A stretch of DNA of 64,000 nucleotides from NCBI RefSeq assembly GCF_030403505.1, contig NZ_JAUEMJ010000001.1, positions 1,083,124 through 1,147,123 on the forward strand, in the 5' to 3' direction. The notes below the pieces were generated by a model. That model saw nothing but the letters and a program-made list of their open reading frames with translations. It did no database searches and was not told the origin of the DNA. A program made the translations under genes and the position numbers. Shown here one piece after another: positions 17,448-25,211 of the stretch (position 1 is the first letter of the stretch; each line of letters begins with the position of its first letter). The stretch comes from Glycomyces tritici. GTDB lineage: Bacteria > Actinomycetota > Actinomycetes > Mycobacteriales > Micromonosporaceae.

Positions 17448-18137
17448 ATGACCCGAGCCGAACAGGTCTACCAGGCCCTGCGCGAGCGCATCGTCACCGT
17501 CGCCCTCACGCCCGGCGCGCGGCTCATCGAACGCGACCTCGCCGCCGAGTTCGAGGTCTCCCGCATCCCCCTGCGGGAGGCGCTGCAGCGCCTGGCGGCC
17601 GACGGCCTCGTCACCACGGTCCCCGGCCAGGGCAGCATCGTCACCGTGCCCACCCCGAAGGACATCGAAGACCTCCTCGACGTGCGAGCCGGACTCGAAC
17701 CGCTCGCCGCCCGCCTCGCCGCCACCGGAGCCGGGCCCGAGGCCCTGGCCCGCCTGCGCGACTGCGTCCGCCCCCAGGCCGACCCTGAAGCGCTCACCGA
17801 GGCCAACGCGGCCTTCCACCGCGAGGTCACGGCCGCCGCGGGCAACCCGCTCCTCGCCCAGATCATGGAGCCCCTCGAAGCGCGCATGCGCTGGCTCTTC
17901 CACCTGTCCGCCGAACGCGACCCCGACCGCCAGCGCCTCGAGCACGCCGAACTCCTCGAAGCGCTCGAAGCGGCCGACCCCGACCGGGCCGCCGCGATCG
18001 CCCTGGCGCACATCGAGGACGGGCGCGGCCCGACCCTGGCGGCGACGCGCCGCTGGCGGCTCGAAGCGGTGGACCCCAACGAGGCCACGAAGACCCGCCG
18101 CCGACCGGCGCGCACGGCGAAGCCGCAGGCGTCTTGA
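17448..18137 (+). CDS. GntR-family regulator, FCD domain
   Basis: The 229-residue protein has an N-terminal winged helix (QVYQALRERIVTVALTPG, then AAEFEVSRIPLREALQRLAADGLV) at residues 5-60 and an all-helical FCD effector domain, with FHREVTAAAGNPLL and LEHAELLEALEAADPDRAAAIALAHIE as the typical metal or ligand-binding histidine helices. A basic tail (TKTRRRPARTAK) ends the protein. ATG 17448 has GGAGAGAGAAG upstream; the earlier in-frame TTG lies inside the operator. It probably represses the amidohydrolase gene. The 3' end of the maf frame is antisense to this gene. Confidence 0.88.
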   Translation: MTRAEQVYQALRERIVTVALTPGARLIERDLAAEFEVSRIPLREALQRLAADGLVTTVPGQGSIVTVPTPKDIEDLLDVRAGLEPLAARLAATGAGPEALARLRDCVRPQADPEALTEANAAFHREVTAAAGNPLLAQIMEPLEARMRWLFHLSAERDPDRQRLEHAELLEALEAADPDRAAAIALAHIEDGRGPTLAATRRWRLEAVDPNEATKTRRRPARTAKPQAS

Positions 18138-18250
18138 CCTGCGGATACGCGGAATGTCGGACCCTTGTGGGAGTGTGGTCCTTTTCGGTTGGTCGGAGGC
18201 GGATGCGGGTGGGAAGGGGCATGCCCTACGCGCCGCGGCCGTCGCCCCGG

Positions 18251-18285
18251 CGCGTAACGCGTAACGCGTAACGCGTAACGCGTAA
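18251..18285. repeat. Five tandem copies of the heptamer CGCGTAA
   Basis: Five exact copies of a 7-base unit form an uninterrupted tract just past the conserved end of maf. Read on the plus strand, the unit places TAA in every frame. Read on the maf strand it is open and encodes a seven-residue repeat LRVTRYA. Because seven is not a multiple of three, each gain or loss of a unit shifts the maf reading frame. Confidence 0.9.
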
Positions 18286-18875
18286 CGCCAGAGACTGTGC
18301 AGCGCGATCTCCAGCTCACCGAGCATGTTGCGCAGCAGCGGCATCGAGAGGCCGATGACCGTGCCCGGGTCGCCGTCGATGCGGTCGATGAACGCCGAGC
18401 CGTAGCCGTCGAGCGTGAACGAGCCGGCCACGTGCAGCGGCTCCCCCGTCGCCACGTACGCGGCGATCTCCTCGTCGGAGACCTCCGCGAAGTGCACGAC
18501 CGTCCCCGCCGAGCGCACGATCTGCCGGTCGGCGGCCACGTCGATCAGGCAGTGCCCGGTGTAGAGCGTCCCTGAGTTCCCGCGCATCCGCTTCCACCGC
18601 GACGTCGCCTCTTCGGGCCCGCCGGGCTTGCCGAGGATCTCGTGCCCGAAGTGCAGCACCGAGTCGCACCCCAGCACCAGCGAATCAGGGCCCACCAGGT
18701 TCAGGACCGCGTTCGCCTTCATCTCCGCGAGCGTCGCCGCCAGCTCGGCCGGGTCGTGGCCCATCACCTGGCTCTCGTCGACGCCGGAGACGATCACCTG
18801 CGGCTCGATCCCGGCCGCCTTCAGCAGCTCGCGGCGCGCAGGCGACTGCGAAGCGAGGACGAACGGTCGGCTCAA
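18252..18875 (-). CDS. maf: Maf-family nucleotide pyrophosphatase lacking a normal stop
   Basis: The first 194 residues are a full Maf protein: LASQSPARRELLKAAG at the N-terminus, LVLGCDSVLHFG in the middle and AFIDRIDGDPGTVIGLSMPLLRNML at the end (key residues D, G-x-P and Leu). Maf proteins hydrolyse non-canonical or modified NTPs. Where the stop should be, the frame enters the heptamer tract and then remains open, antisense to the GntR gene, down to 17292 (527 codons). The lower coordinate given here is therefore only the end of the credible part. Start is TTG, overlapping accE by four bases (TTGA). Confidence 0.8.
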
Positions 18876-19081
18876 CGGTCCATGCCCCTGCGGGCCGGGA
18901 CCGCGGTGTCGCGCCAGGACCGGCGCACCCGCAGCTGCAGCCCCGGGTTCGACCAGGCGGCCCGGCGGCTCGGCGCCTCGGACTCCTCGACCGGGCGCGG
19001 CAGGGCCGTGATCAGCCCGACCAGCGCGGCGAGCTCCTCATCTGTGGGGTTGCCACGGACGACCTTGAGTTCCAGACTCAT
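18872..19081 (-). CDS. accE: Acyl-CoA carboxylase epsilon subunit
   Basis: The 69-residue protein matches the small epsilon subunits of actinobacterial acyl-CoA carboxylases: VVRGNPTDEELAALVGLI at the N-terminus, then a short linker and a Trp-rich end (SRRAAWSNPG, VRRSWRDTAV). These subunits join the alpha (biotin) and beta (carboxyltransferase) parts in complexes that make methylmalonyl-CoA or malonyl-CoA. It lies six bases after the NYN gene and overlaps maf. The beta subunit gene accD5 is 1.3 kb upstream on the same strand; no alpha subunit gene is within the window. Confidence 0.9.
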   Translation of the reverse strand: MSLELKVVRGNPTDEELAALVGLITALPRPVEESEAPSRRAAWSNPGLQLRVRRSWRDTAVPARRGMDR

Positions 19082-19087
19082 CGAGAA

Positions 19088-20101
19088 CTACTCCTCGTCG
19101 ATATCGAATTCGCGGTGCACCCGCTCCCAGAAGCCGTCGCGGACCCAGATCCGCGCTTCCGGGTGGTCGCGTAGAGAGTATCCGAGTTCCTTCTCGGCTT
19201 CCACCAGCAGCTCCTTGTCGATGACCGTGGGCAGCTGGGGGCCGGGGAGCAGATCCGCTATGTTGTCCGCGCCCCTGGTCAGGAGCCATTTGTGGCCCAC
19301 GTACTCCCCGATCTGGCGCACGGTCTCGGGGTCGAGCTTCTCACCGGTCTGCGTGGTGCGGACGAATTTCGGCCGAGCGGACTCGGCTTGGGCCAGCGCC
19401 TCGGCGGCGTTCATGGTGACGGCCACGGACTGGCGCTGGCCGAAGACCGCGGCCGGGCTGGGCACACGCGGTTCGGGCTGCGTCATGGGCGCGCCGACCA
19501 TGCTGTACGTGGCCGCGGCGGCGGTGCCGCTCTTGGTGAAGTACGCCCGGAGGTCTTCGGCTTCGATGGTGGCGACGGTGTCGGACTCCCACACCAGGCG
19601 CTCGGCCTGGTTGGTGCCGTAGGGCGGCTCGACGCCCCAGAGGTGGACGCGCACGCCGTAGGCCTGGGCGACCTCGACGGCGGGGACCATGTCCTCGTCG
19701 CCGGCGAGGAGGATGGCCTCGTGGACGGCGTGGTGGCGGGCGAGCAGTTCGAGGTCGGAGCGGATCTGGGCGTCGACGCCTTTCTGCTGGCCGCGCGAGT
19801 TGAGGTTTCCGAGGCGGACTTTGACGAATTCCATGTTGGCGATGACGCGCTGGTCGACGGTGGGCACGCGGTCGCGGGCGGCGTCGAACCAGTACAGGCG
19901 GAGCAGTTCGCCGTCGGAGAGGTGGTGGGCGGCGCGTTCGATGAGGGATTTGATGAGCTTCTCGGCGTCGACGCGGTAGTCGCGGCGGGAGGTGGCGTCG
20001 AGCAGGAGCTCCGCCGCCGCCGCGTAGAGGTAGCCGACGTCGATCAATATGGCGTACCGCCGGGACGGCGATCCTGGCAGCATCCCTCCGAAAGGTGTCA
20101 T
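19088..20101 (-). CDS. NYN-domain (PIN-like) ribonuclease
   Basis: The 337-residue protein has an N-terminal NYN domain with the acidic residues expected for metal-dependent RNA cleavage: YAILIDVGYLY (Asp near residue 21), GVDAQIRSDLELLA and ILLAGDEDMVPAVEVAQAYG. The second half (from about residue 200) is a separate domain with the C-terminal pattern LGYSLRDHPEARIWVRDGFWERVHREF (outlined, not continuous here), similar to OST-HTH-type or other nucleic-acid-binding ends. ATG 20101 has GGGAG eight bases upstream; a longer frame exists but is low-complexity. Lies between accD5 and accE, an unusual interruption of that pair. Confidence 0.8.
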   Translation of the reverse strand: MTPFGGMLPGSPSRRYAILIDVGYLYAAAAELLLDATSRRDYRVDAEKLIKSLIERAAHHLSDGELLRLYWFDAARDRVPTVDQRVIANMEFVKVRLGNLNSRGQQKGVDAQIRSDLELLARHHAVHEAILLAGDEDMVPAVEVAQAYGVRVHLWGVEPPYGTNQAERLVWESDTVATIEAEDLRAYFTKSGTAAAATYSMVGAPMTQPEPRVPSPAAVFGQRQSVAVTMNAAEALAQAESARPKFVRTTQTGEKLDPETVRQIGEYVGHKWLLTRGADNIADLLPGPQLPTVIDKELLVEAEKELGYSLRDHPEARIWVRDGFWERVHREFDIDEE

Positions 20102-20121
20102 GGCCCACTCCCAATCGTCGG

Positions 20122-20140
20122 GCGGGACGAATTGTCCCGC
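20122..20140. promoter_or_regulatory. Inverted repeat in the NYN gene leader
   Basis: GCGGGAC and GTCCCGC form a perfect 7-bp inverted repeat around the 5-base centre GAATT, 20-40 bases before the NYN start codon. TATACA on the minus strand (20151-20156) is a plausible -10, which would put the repeat at the very start of the transcript or across the start site. It may be an operator or a leader hairpin. Confidence 0.45.
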
Positions 20141-20297
20141 TTCCCCCAGCTGTATAAGACGGTACCCGGATCGGGCTCCAGGGATGGGAGTGGTGCGCGA
20201 CGCTTTGGGTGGCAAAGCGGTTTCGCCCGGTAGCGGGCGCGGGCGGCGTGGCGGACGCGTGGGGGTCTCACCGGATCGGGTGAGAGGAAACGGCAAA

Positions 20298-20360
20298 GGG
20301 CGGCGGGGCCGGCCGCGGTGAAGCGTGCGAACCGTGCTTGCGCGACGGCCCCCGCCGCCC
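20298..20360 (-). terminator. Terminator after accD5
   Basis: An 11-bp perfect G+C stem (20298-20308 with 20350-20360) encloses 41 bases, immediately downstream of the accD5 stop codon. It separates accD5 from the NYN-accE-maf group. The long loop and missing T-run lower confidence. Confidence 0.5.
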
Positions 20361-20372
20361 TCTCGGTGCCCG

Positions 20373-21947
20373 CTACAGCGGGATGTTGCCGTGCTTCTTG
20401 GCGGGCAGCTCGTCGCGCTTGGAGGCGTTCATGCGCAGGCCGCGCACGAGCATCGCCCGGGTCTCGCGCGGCTGGATGACCGCGTCGATGTAGCCGAGCT
20501 CGGCCGCGACGTACGGGTTGTTCAGCTTCTCCTCGTACTCGGCCATGAGCTCGGCGCGCTTGGCCTGCTCGTCGTCGGCCTTGGCGAGTTCGCGCCGGTA
20601 GAGGATGTTGACCGCGCCCTGGGAGCCCATGACCGCGATCTCCGCGGTCGGCCACGCCAGGTTAAGGTCGGCGCCGACGCCCTTGGAGCCCATGACGCAG
20701 TACGCGCCGCCGTAGTCCTTGCGGGTGACGACGGTGAGCTTGGGGACGGTGGCCTCGGCGTACGCGTAGATGAGCTTCGCGCCGCGGCGGATGATGCCGT
20801 CGTGCTCCTGCGAGGTGCCCGGCAGGAAGCCCGGGACGTCCACGAAGGAGATGATCGGGATGTTGAAGGCGTCGCAGAAGCGGATGAACCGCGCGGCCTT
20901 CTCCGAGGCGTCGATGTCGAGGCAGCCGGCGAAGTGCATGGGCTGGTTGGCGACGACGCCGACGGGCTTGCCGTCGAGGCGGCCGAACCCGGTGATGATG
21001 TTCTTCGCGAACAGCGCCTGGGTCTCCAGGAACTCGCCGTCGTCGAGCACCGATTCGAGGACCTTGTGCATGTCGTACGGCTGGTTCGCCGAGTCGGGGA
21101 TGACGGTGTCGAGTTCGAGGTCCGTGGCGGTGAGGTCGAGTTCGACGTCCTTGGACTCGTAGGCGGGCGGCTCGTCGAGGTTGTTCGACGGCAGGTACGA
21201 GAGGAGGTGCTTGACGTACTCGAGCGCGTCGGTCTCGTCCGAGGCCAGGTAGTGGGCGTTGCCCGCGACCGCGTTGTGGGTGCGGGCGCCGCCGAGCTCC
21301 TCCATGCCGACGTCCTCGCCGGTGACGGCGCGGACGACGTCGGGTCCGGTGATGAACATGTGGCTGGTCTGGTCGACCATCACGGTGAAGTCGGTGATCG
21401 CCGGCGAGTAGACGGCGCCGCCGGCGCAGGGGCCCATGATGAGCGAGATCTGCGGGATGACGCCGGAGGCGCGCACGTTCCGGAAGAAGATCTCGGAGTA
21501 GCCGCCGAGGGAGGCCACGCCTTCCTGGATGCGGGCGCCGCCGGAGTCGGAGATGCCGATGATCGGGCGGCCGGTGCGCAGCGCGAGGTCCTGGATCTTG
21601 GTGATCTTCTCGCCCGAGACCTGCCCGAGCGAGCCGCCGAGGACGGTGAAGTCCTGCGCGAACACGCAGACCTCGCGGCCTTCGATGGTGCCGTAGCCGG
21701 TGACGACGCCGTCGCCGTACGGCCGGTTGGCCTCCATGCCGAAGCTGGTCGAGTGGTGCTTGCGCAAGGCGTCCAGTTCGACGAACGACCCCTCGTCGAG
21801 CAGCTGCTCGAGGCGTTCGCGGGCGGTGCGCTTGCCCTTCTCGTGCTGCTTCTCGATCGCCCGGGGGTTCCCGGTGGCCGATTCGGAGAGGCGCTCGGCC
21901 AGGTCGGTGAGCCGCCCGGCGGTCGTGTGGAAGTCGATGTCGGTCAC
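20373..21947 (-). CDS. accD5: Acyl-CoA (propionyl-CoA) carboxylase beta subunit
   Basis: The 524-residue carboxyltransferase subunit transfers CO2 from carboxybiotin to propionyl-CoA or acetyl-CoA. Landmarks include [20 protein letters not shown] near the N-terminus, the oxyanion-hole glycines in [21 protein letters not shown] and in [17 protein letters not shown], and [24 protein letters not shown]; the C-terminal KKHGNIPL is also typical. GTG 21947 was chosen since conserved sequence begins right there. It is divergent from birA, whose product biotinylates the alpha subunit. The same neighbourhood occurs in other actinobacteria, but normally with accA3 and without the NYN gene. Confidence 0.95.
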   Translation of the reverse strand: MTDIDFHTTAGRLTDLAERLSESATGNPRAIEKQHEKGKRTARERLEQLLDEGSFVELDALRKHHSTSFGMEANRPYGDGVVTGYGTIEGREVCVFAQDFTVLGGSLGQVSGEKITKIQDLALRTGRPIIGISDSGGARIQEGVASLGGYSEIFFRNVRASGVIPQISLIMGPCAGGAVYSPAITDFTVMVDQTSHMFITGPDVVRAVTGEDVGMEELGGARTHNAVAGNAHYLASDETDALEYVKHLLSYLPSNNLDEPPAYESKDVELDLTATDLELDTVIPDSANQPYDMHKVLESVLDDGEFLETQALFAKNIITGFGRLDGKPVGVVANQPMHFAGCLDIDASEKAARFIRFCDAFNIPIISFVDVPGFLPGTSQEHDGIIRRGAKLIYAYAEATVPKLTVVTRKDYGGAYCVMGSKGVGADLNLAWPTAEIAVMGSQGAVNILYRRELAKADDEQAKRAELMAEYEEKLNNPYVAAELGYIDAVIQPRETRAMLVRGLRMNASKRDELPAKKHGNIPL

Positions 21948-21989
21948 GACTCGGATCGTATCGGCCTTCCCTGTGGCTACGCTATGTGC

Positions 21990-22787
21990 GTGAGCACACC
22001 GATGAGAAAGCCACTGGACCGGCACGAGCTCTGGTCGCTGTTGTCGGAGAAGTCCGGCTTCTGGACCGAGCTCGATGTGGTGCAAGTCACCGGTTCGACG
22101 AACGCGGACCTGGCCGAGGCCGCCAAGCACGGCGCTCCCCAGGGGAAGGTCCTCATCGCCGAGGAGCAGTCGCACGGCCGCGGCCGCCTCGACCGCCAGT
22201 GGGTGAGCCCGCCCCGCGCCGGACTCACCATGTCGTTCCTCCTGCGGCCCACCGTGCCGCGCGAGCAGTGGGGCACGCTGAGCCTCCTCACCGCCGTCGC
22301 CCTCGAGGAGTCGCTCAAGGCCGTGTGCGGCGTCAGTGCGAAGCTCAAGTGGCCCAACGACGTCCTCATCGACGGCCGGAAGGTCTGCGGCATCCTCGCC
22401 CAGGTCGAGGGGAACGCGGTGATCGTCGGCGCCGGGCTGAACGTCTCGCTCACCGAGGAGGAGCTGCCGGTCCCCGAGGCCACCTCGCTGCAGATCGCCG
22501 GGGCCTCGACACTGGACCGCACCGAGATCGCCGCCGGTTTCCTCGCCCACGTCGCGGCCGTCTACGAGACCTGGAACGAGCGCGGACCGGGCTCCGTGAT
22601 CGAGCGGTGGCGCCGCAATTCGGCGACTCTGGGACGCCACGTCGCGGTATCGTTCCCCAACGGCCGCAACCTCACCGGCCGCGCCGCGGGCATCGACGAG
22701 AACGGCTGCCTGCGGATCGCCGCCCCTGACGGCACCGTGGAGACCGTCGCCGCCGGCGACATCGTCCACCTGCGGCCCCAGGGCTAG
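21990..22787 (+). CDS. birA: Biotin--[acetyl-CoA-carboxylase] ligase
   Basis: The 265-residue class I ligase attaches biotin to carrier proteins of carboxylases through biotinyl-AMP. The biotinyl-AMP loop [14 protein letters not shown] and the core [23 protein letters not shown] are present, and a small C-terminal SH3-like domain ([19 protein letters not shown]) follows. There is no N-terminal DNA-binding domain, so it cannot be a repressor. Start could be ATG 21984, GTG 21990 or ATG 22002; all are in frame. It is divergent from accD5 with 42 bases between. Confidence 0.93.
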   Translation: MSTPMRKPLDRHELWSLLSEKSGFWTELDVVQVTGSTNADLAEAAKHGAPQGKVLIAEEQSHGRGRLDRQWVSPPRAGLTMSFLLRPTVPREQWGTLSLLTAVALEESLKAVCGVSAKLKWPNDVLIDGRKVCGILAQVEGNAVIVGAGLNVSLTEEELPVPEATSLQIAGASTLDRTEIAAGFLAHVAAVYETWNERGPGSVIERWRRNSATLGRHVAVSFPNGRNLTGRAAGIDENGCLRIAAPDGTVETVAAGDIVHLRPQG

Positions 22788-22845
22788 CGCCCCGACATCC
22801 CGCGCGGCGCGGCGCCGTGAAGCACAGCAGCGAAGGAGCAGCGCA

Positions 22846-23838
22846 TTGGCCGACCAGGCGCACGGCGACGAACCCTTCGAGGCCCGGCAGCCTCCGGGGC
22901 CGACCGGCCTCGACCCCGAGGCCGAAGGGCTCTACCGGCTCCTGCTGTCCAAGTCGGACGGTTCCGTCTCGCAGCTCGCGGCCGACTCGGGACTCCCGCC
23001 CGGCCGCACCAGGGACGTCCTCATGCGCCTGGTGGACGACGGCTTCGCCACGATGGTCGCCGACTCCAGCTTCCGCGCCGTCGGACCCGACACCGTCCTC
23101 GGCGGGCGCATCGCCTCTCAGCTCGGCGACGTCCTCGGCGAGTACGAGGCCCTGCGCGAACTCCTCGAGATCCACCGCGCCGGCCCCGGCCCGGGCGGCC
23201 GCGAGCAGGGCAGCTGGGAGGTCGTCTCCGGCCCCGTCGCGATCCGCTCGCGCCTGCGGCAGCTCAAGGCCAGCGCCGAGAAGCGGCTGCGCACGTTCGT
23301 GCGCCCGCCCATGGTCCTGCCCGTCCCCGAAACCGCACTGCACGAGGGCCTGCAGGCCCGCGGGGTCTGCCACCGCATCCTCTTCGACCGCAGCGTGCTC
23401 GACATCGACCCGTACTCGGACTACCTGCGCCACGCGCTCGCCTCGGGCGACGAGGTGCGGTTCGCGAAGCGGCTGCCGCTCAAGCTCCTCATCGTGGACG
23501 ACAAGACCGCGCTCATGGAGGAGGGCGGCGGACGCCCGAAGGCGATCGTCACCAGCAACCGCTCCATCGTGGAGCTCGCGGGCGCGCTGTTCGACCAGTT
23601 GTGGTCGGCGGGCATCCCCGCGACGACCGCGTCCAGCAGCGCCCAGCGGATCGACGAGGACGACGCGGTCCTGCTGGGGCTCTTGATCGCCGGGCTCACG
23701 GACCAGTCGATCGCGTCGAAGCTCGGCATCGGCCTGCGGACCGTGCAGCGCCGCGTGCGCGAGCTCATGGATCTGGCCGACGTGGACACCCGCATCCAGC
23801 TGGGCTGGCACGCCGCGAAGAACGGTTGGGTGCCATAG
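22846..23838 (+). CDS. LuxR-type regulator with TrmB-like N-terminus
   Basis: The 330-residue protein has an N-terminal winged helix-like region ([23 protein letters not shown], residues about 22-60) like TrmB, a middle part with [19 protein letters not shown] and a PLD-like sensor region ([20 protein letters not shown]), and a C-terminal LuxR helix-turn-helix ([30 protein letters not shown]). Such proteins are common orphan regulators in actinobacteria and often control secondary metabolism. Start TTG 22846 follows AAGGAG by nine bases. No partner gene is evident next to it. Confidence 0.85.
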   Translation: MADQAHGDEPFEARQPPGPTGLDPEAEGLYRLLLSKSDGSVSQLAADSGLPPGRTRDVLMRLVDDGFATMVADSSFRAVGPDTVLGGRIASQLGDVLGEYEALRELLEIHRAGPGPGGREQGSWEVVSGPVAIRSRLRQLKASAEKRLRTFVRPPMVLPVPETALHEGLQARGVCHRILFDRSVLDIDPYSDYLRHALASGDEVRFAKRLPLKLLIVDDKTALMEEGGGRPKAIVTSNRSIVELAGALFDQLWSAGIPATTASSSAQRIDEDDAVLLGLLIAGLTDQSIASKLGIGLRTVQRRVRELMDLADVDTRIQLGWHAAKNGWVP

Positions 23839-24032
23839 CAAAAGCGAGCGGCCGACGGGTTCAGGGATTTCGCCCGAATCGGGGGACGAACCGCGATGCC
23901 TGGGTGTTGTACTGTGCTTTTGGTATTTGTACCCATGGCACGACTTGCGAACCGCGGACTGGCAGCCTCGGTGAAGCCTGCGGGCCGTGAATGCGTCCTG
24001 CCCCCGCCCGTTCTCACTCCTGGAGGTCCGCA

Positions 24033-24557
24033 GTGGGATATCCCGACGATCAACTCGCCCGCGGTGAAGTGGTCAAGCTGCACACCCGCCCGCACTGGAA
24101 GGAAGGTGTCGGCCCCGTCCTGTGGTTCGTCGTCTTCCTCGCCATCGGCGCCATCGCGATCACGTTCACCGCGCGGATCGACGAGAGCTGGTCCCTGTGG
24201 CTGATCCTCGCCGAAGTCGTGCTCTTCCTGGCCCTGCTCATCTGGCTCTCGGTGCTGCCGTGGATCCGCTGGCGCTCCACCCACTACGTGATCACCGACC
24301 AGCGCATCATGTGGCGCGAAGGCCTCGTGACCCGCGAGAGCCGCCACATCCCGCTGGCGCGCGTGAACACCGTGTCGTACACCCAGAACGTCTGGGAGCG
24401 GATCTTCGGGTTCGGCGACATGAACATCGACTCGGCCTCTGACGACGGCGAGATCAACCTGATCGACGTCCCGAAGGTCGACAAGACCAAGGCGCTGCTG
24501 TACCAGCTGGCCGAGGACGACCGCTCGCGTCGTGCCGGCGCGGCCGACGGCACCTGA
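24033..24557 (+). CDS. PH-domain membrane protein (YdbS-like)
   Basis: The 174-residue protein starts at GTG 24033 with GGAGG six bases upstream; the longer in-frame start lacks support. Two membrane helices (VLWFVVFLAIGAIAITF and LILAEVVLFLALLIWLSVLP, seen at about residues 30-75) precede a bacterial PH domain (THYVITDQRIMWREGLVTRESRHIPLARVNTV, then GDMNIDSASDDGEINLIDVP). Such bPH2 proteins are of unknown or membrane-stress function. A short leader with TTGTAC and A+T-rich DNA precedes it. A terminator follows at 24577. Confidence 0.88.
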   Translation: MGYPDDQLARGEVVKLHTRPHWKEGVGPVLWFVVFLAIGAIAITFTARIDESWSLWLILAEVVLFLALLIWLSVLPWIRWRSTHYVITDQRIMWREGLVTRESRHIPLARVNTVSYTQNVWERIFGFGDMNIDSASDDGEINLIDVPKVDKTKALLYQLAEDDRSRRAGAADGT

Positions 24558-24576
24558 CCGCCCGAGGCGTGACGAG

Positions 24577-24603
24577 AGGCCCGTGCCGTTGCGGCGCGGG
24601 CCT
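24577..24603. terminator. Bidirectional hairpin terminator
   Basis: An 11-bp stem (24577-24587 with 24593-24603, one T-G wobble) with a 5-base loop is followed by TCTGC, between the PH-domain gene on the plus strand and gtrA on the minus strand. Confidence 0.7.
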
Positions 24604-24624
24604 TCTGCGTCGACCGGGGCTGCG

Positions 24625-25152
24625 TCAGCCGACCGAGGACCGGGCCAGTTCGGGGTCGTGCCGGAAGACCCAGGTGCGGTAGGCGAAGAATCGGAAGACC
24701 GAGCCGAGGCCGACGCCGACGATGTTGCCTGCGATGTTCACCGCGAGGTCGTTGTCGAAGTACTGCGGCCAGACCGCGGCGAGACCGGAGTTGGCCCAGA
24801 GGCAGGCGAGGGCGATGAGCAGGCCGATGCCGTTGAAGAAGAAGTAGAGGGCGTACTGGCGGTGGGCGGCGGCGCTGCCGCGGCGCTCGCGCCAGGTCCA
24901 GTGGCGGTTCCCGAAGAACGCGACGGTCATCGCGATGACGGCGGAGATGATCTTGGCGTACCACTCGGACCAGTCGAGGCCGAGAAACATCAGGTTGAAC
25001 AGCCCGATGTCGACCACGTAGGCCACACCGCCGACCCCGGCGAAGCGGATCAGCTCGGCCGCGTGGCGTTTCAGCAGGTCAATGGCGCGCACGAACAGAC
25101 CCGTGAGGCCGCGGCGGGCCGGGGGCGACGGAGTCTCAATGGAGGTCGACAT
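24625..25152 (-). CDS. GtrA-family flippase-like membrane protein
   Basis: The 175-residue protein has four membrane helices and the GtrA pattern FAGVGGVAYVVDIGLFNLMF and later FFGNRHWTWRERRG and FRFFAYRTWVF. GtrA-like proteins help move lipid-linked sugars (such as undecaprenyl or decaprenyl phosphate sugars) across the membrane or bind glycosyltransferases. No glycosyltransferase gene is adjacent. ATG 25152 lies eight bases after TAGGCT (25161-25166 on the minus strand), suggesting a leaderless or very short leader transcript; an in-frame TTG three bases earlier is possible. Confidence 0.88.
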   Translation of the reverse strand: MSTSIETPSPPARRGLTGLFVRAIDLLKRHAAELIRFAGVGGVAYVVDIGLFNLMFLGLDWSEWYAKIISAVIAMTVAFFGNRHWTWRERRGSAAAHRQYALYFFFNGIGLLIALACLWANSGLAAVWPQYFDNDLAVNIAGNIVGVGLGSVFRFFAYRTWVFRHDPELARSSVG

Positions 25153-25211
25153 CAAGCCACAGCCTACCCGGAGCAGCGCGGGAGCGATACCGCCGAGATG
25201 CGCGGCCGGGC

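Noticed and set aside
17292..18250. C-terminal 320 codons of the maf frame
   Set aside because: Arg/Ala-rich sequence fully antisense to the GntR gene; read as run-on past the heptamer tract, not as a real domain.
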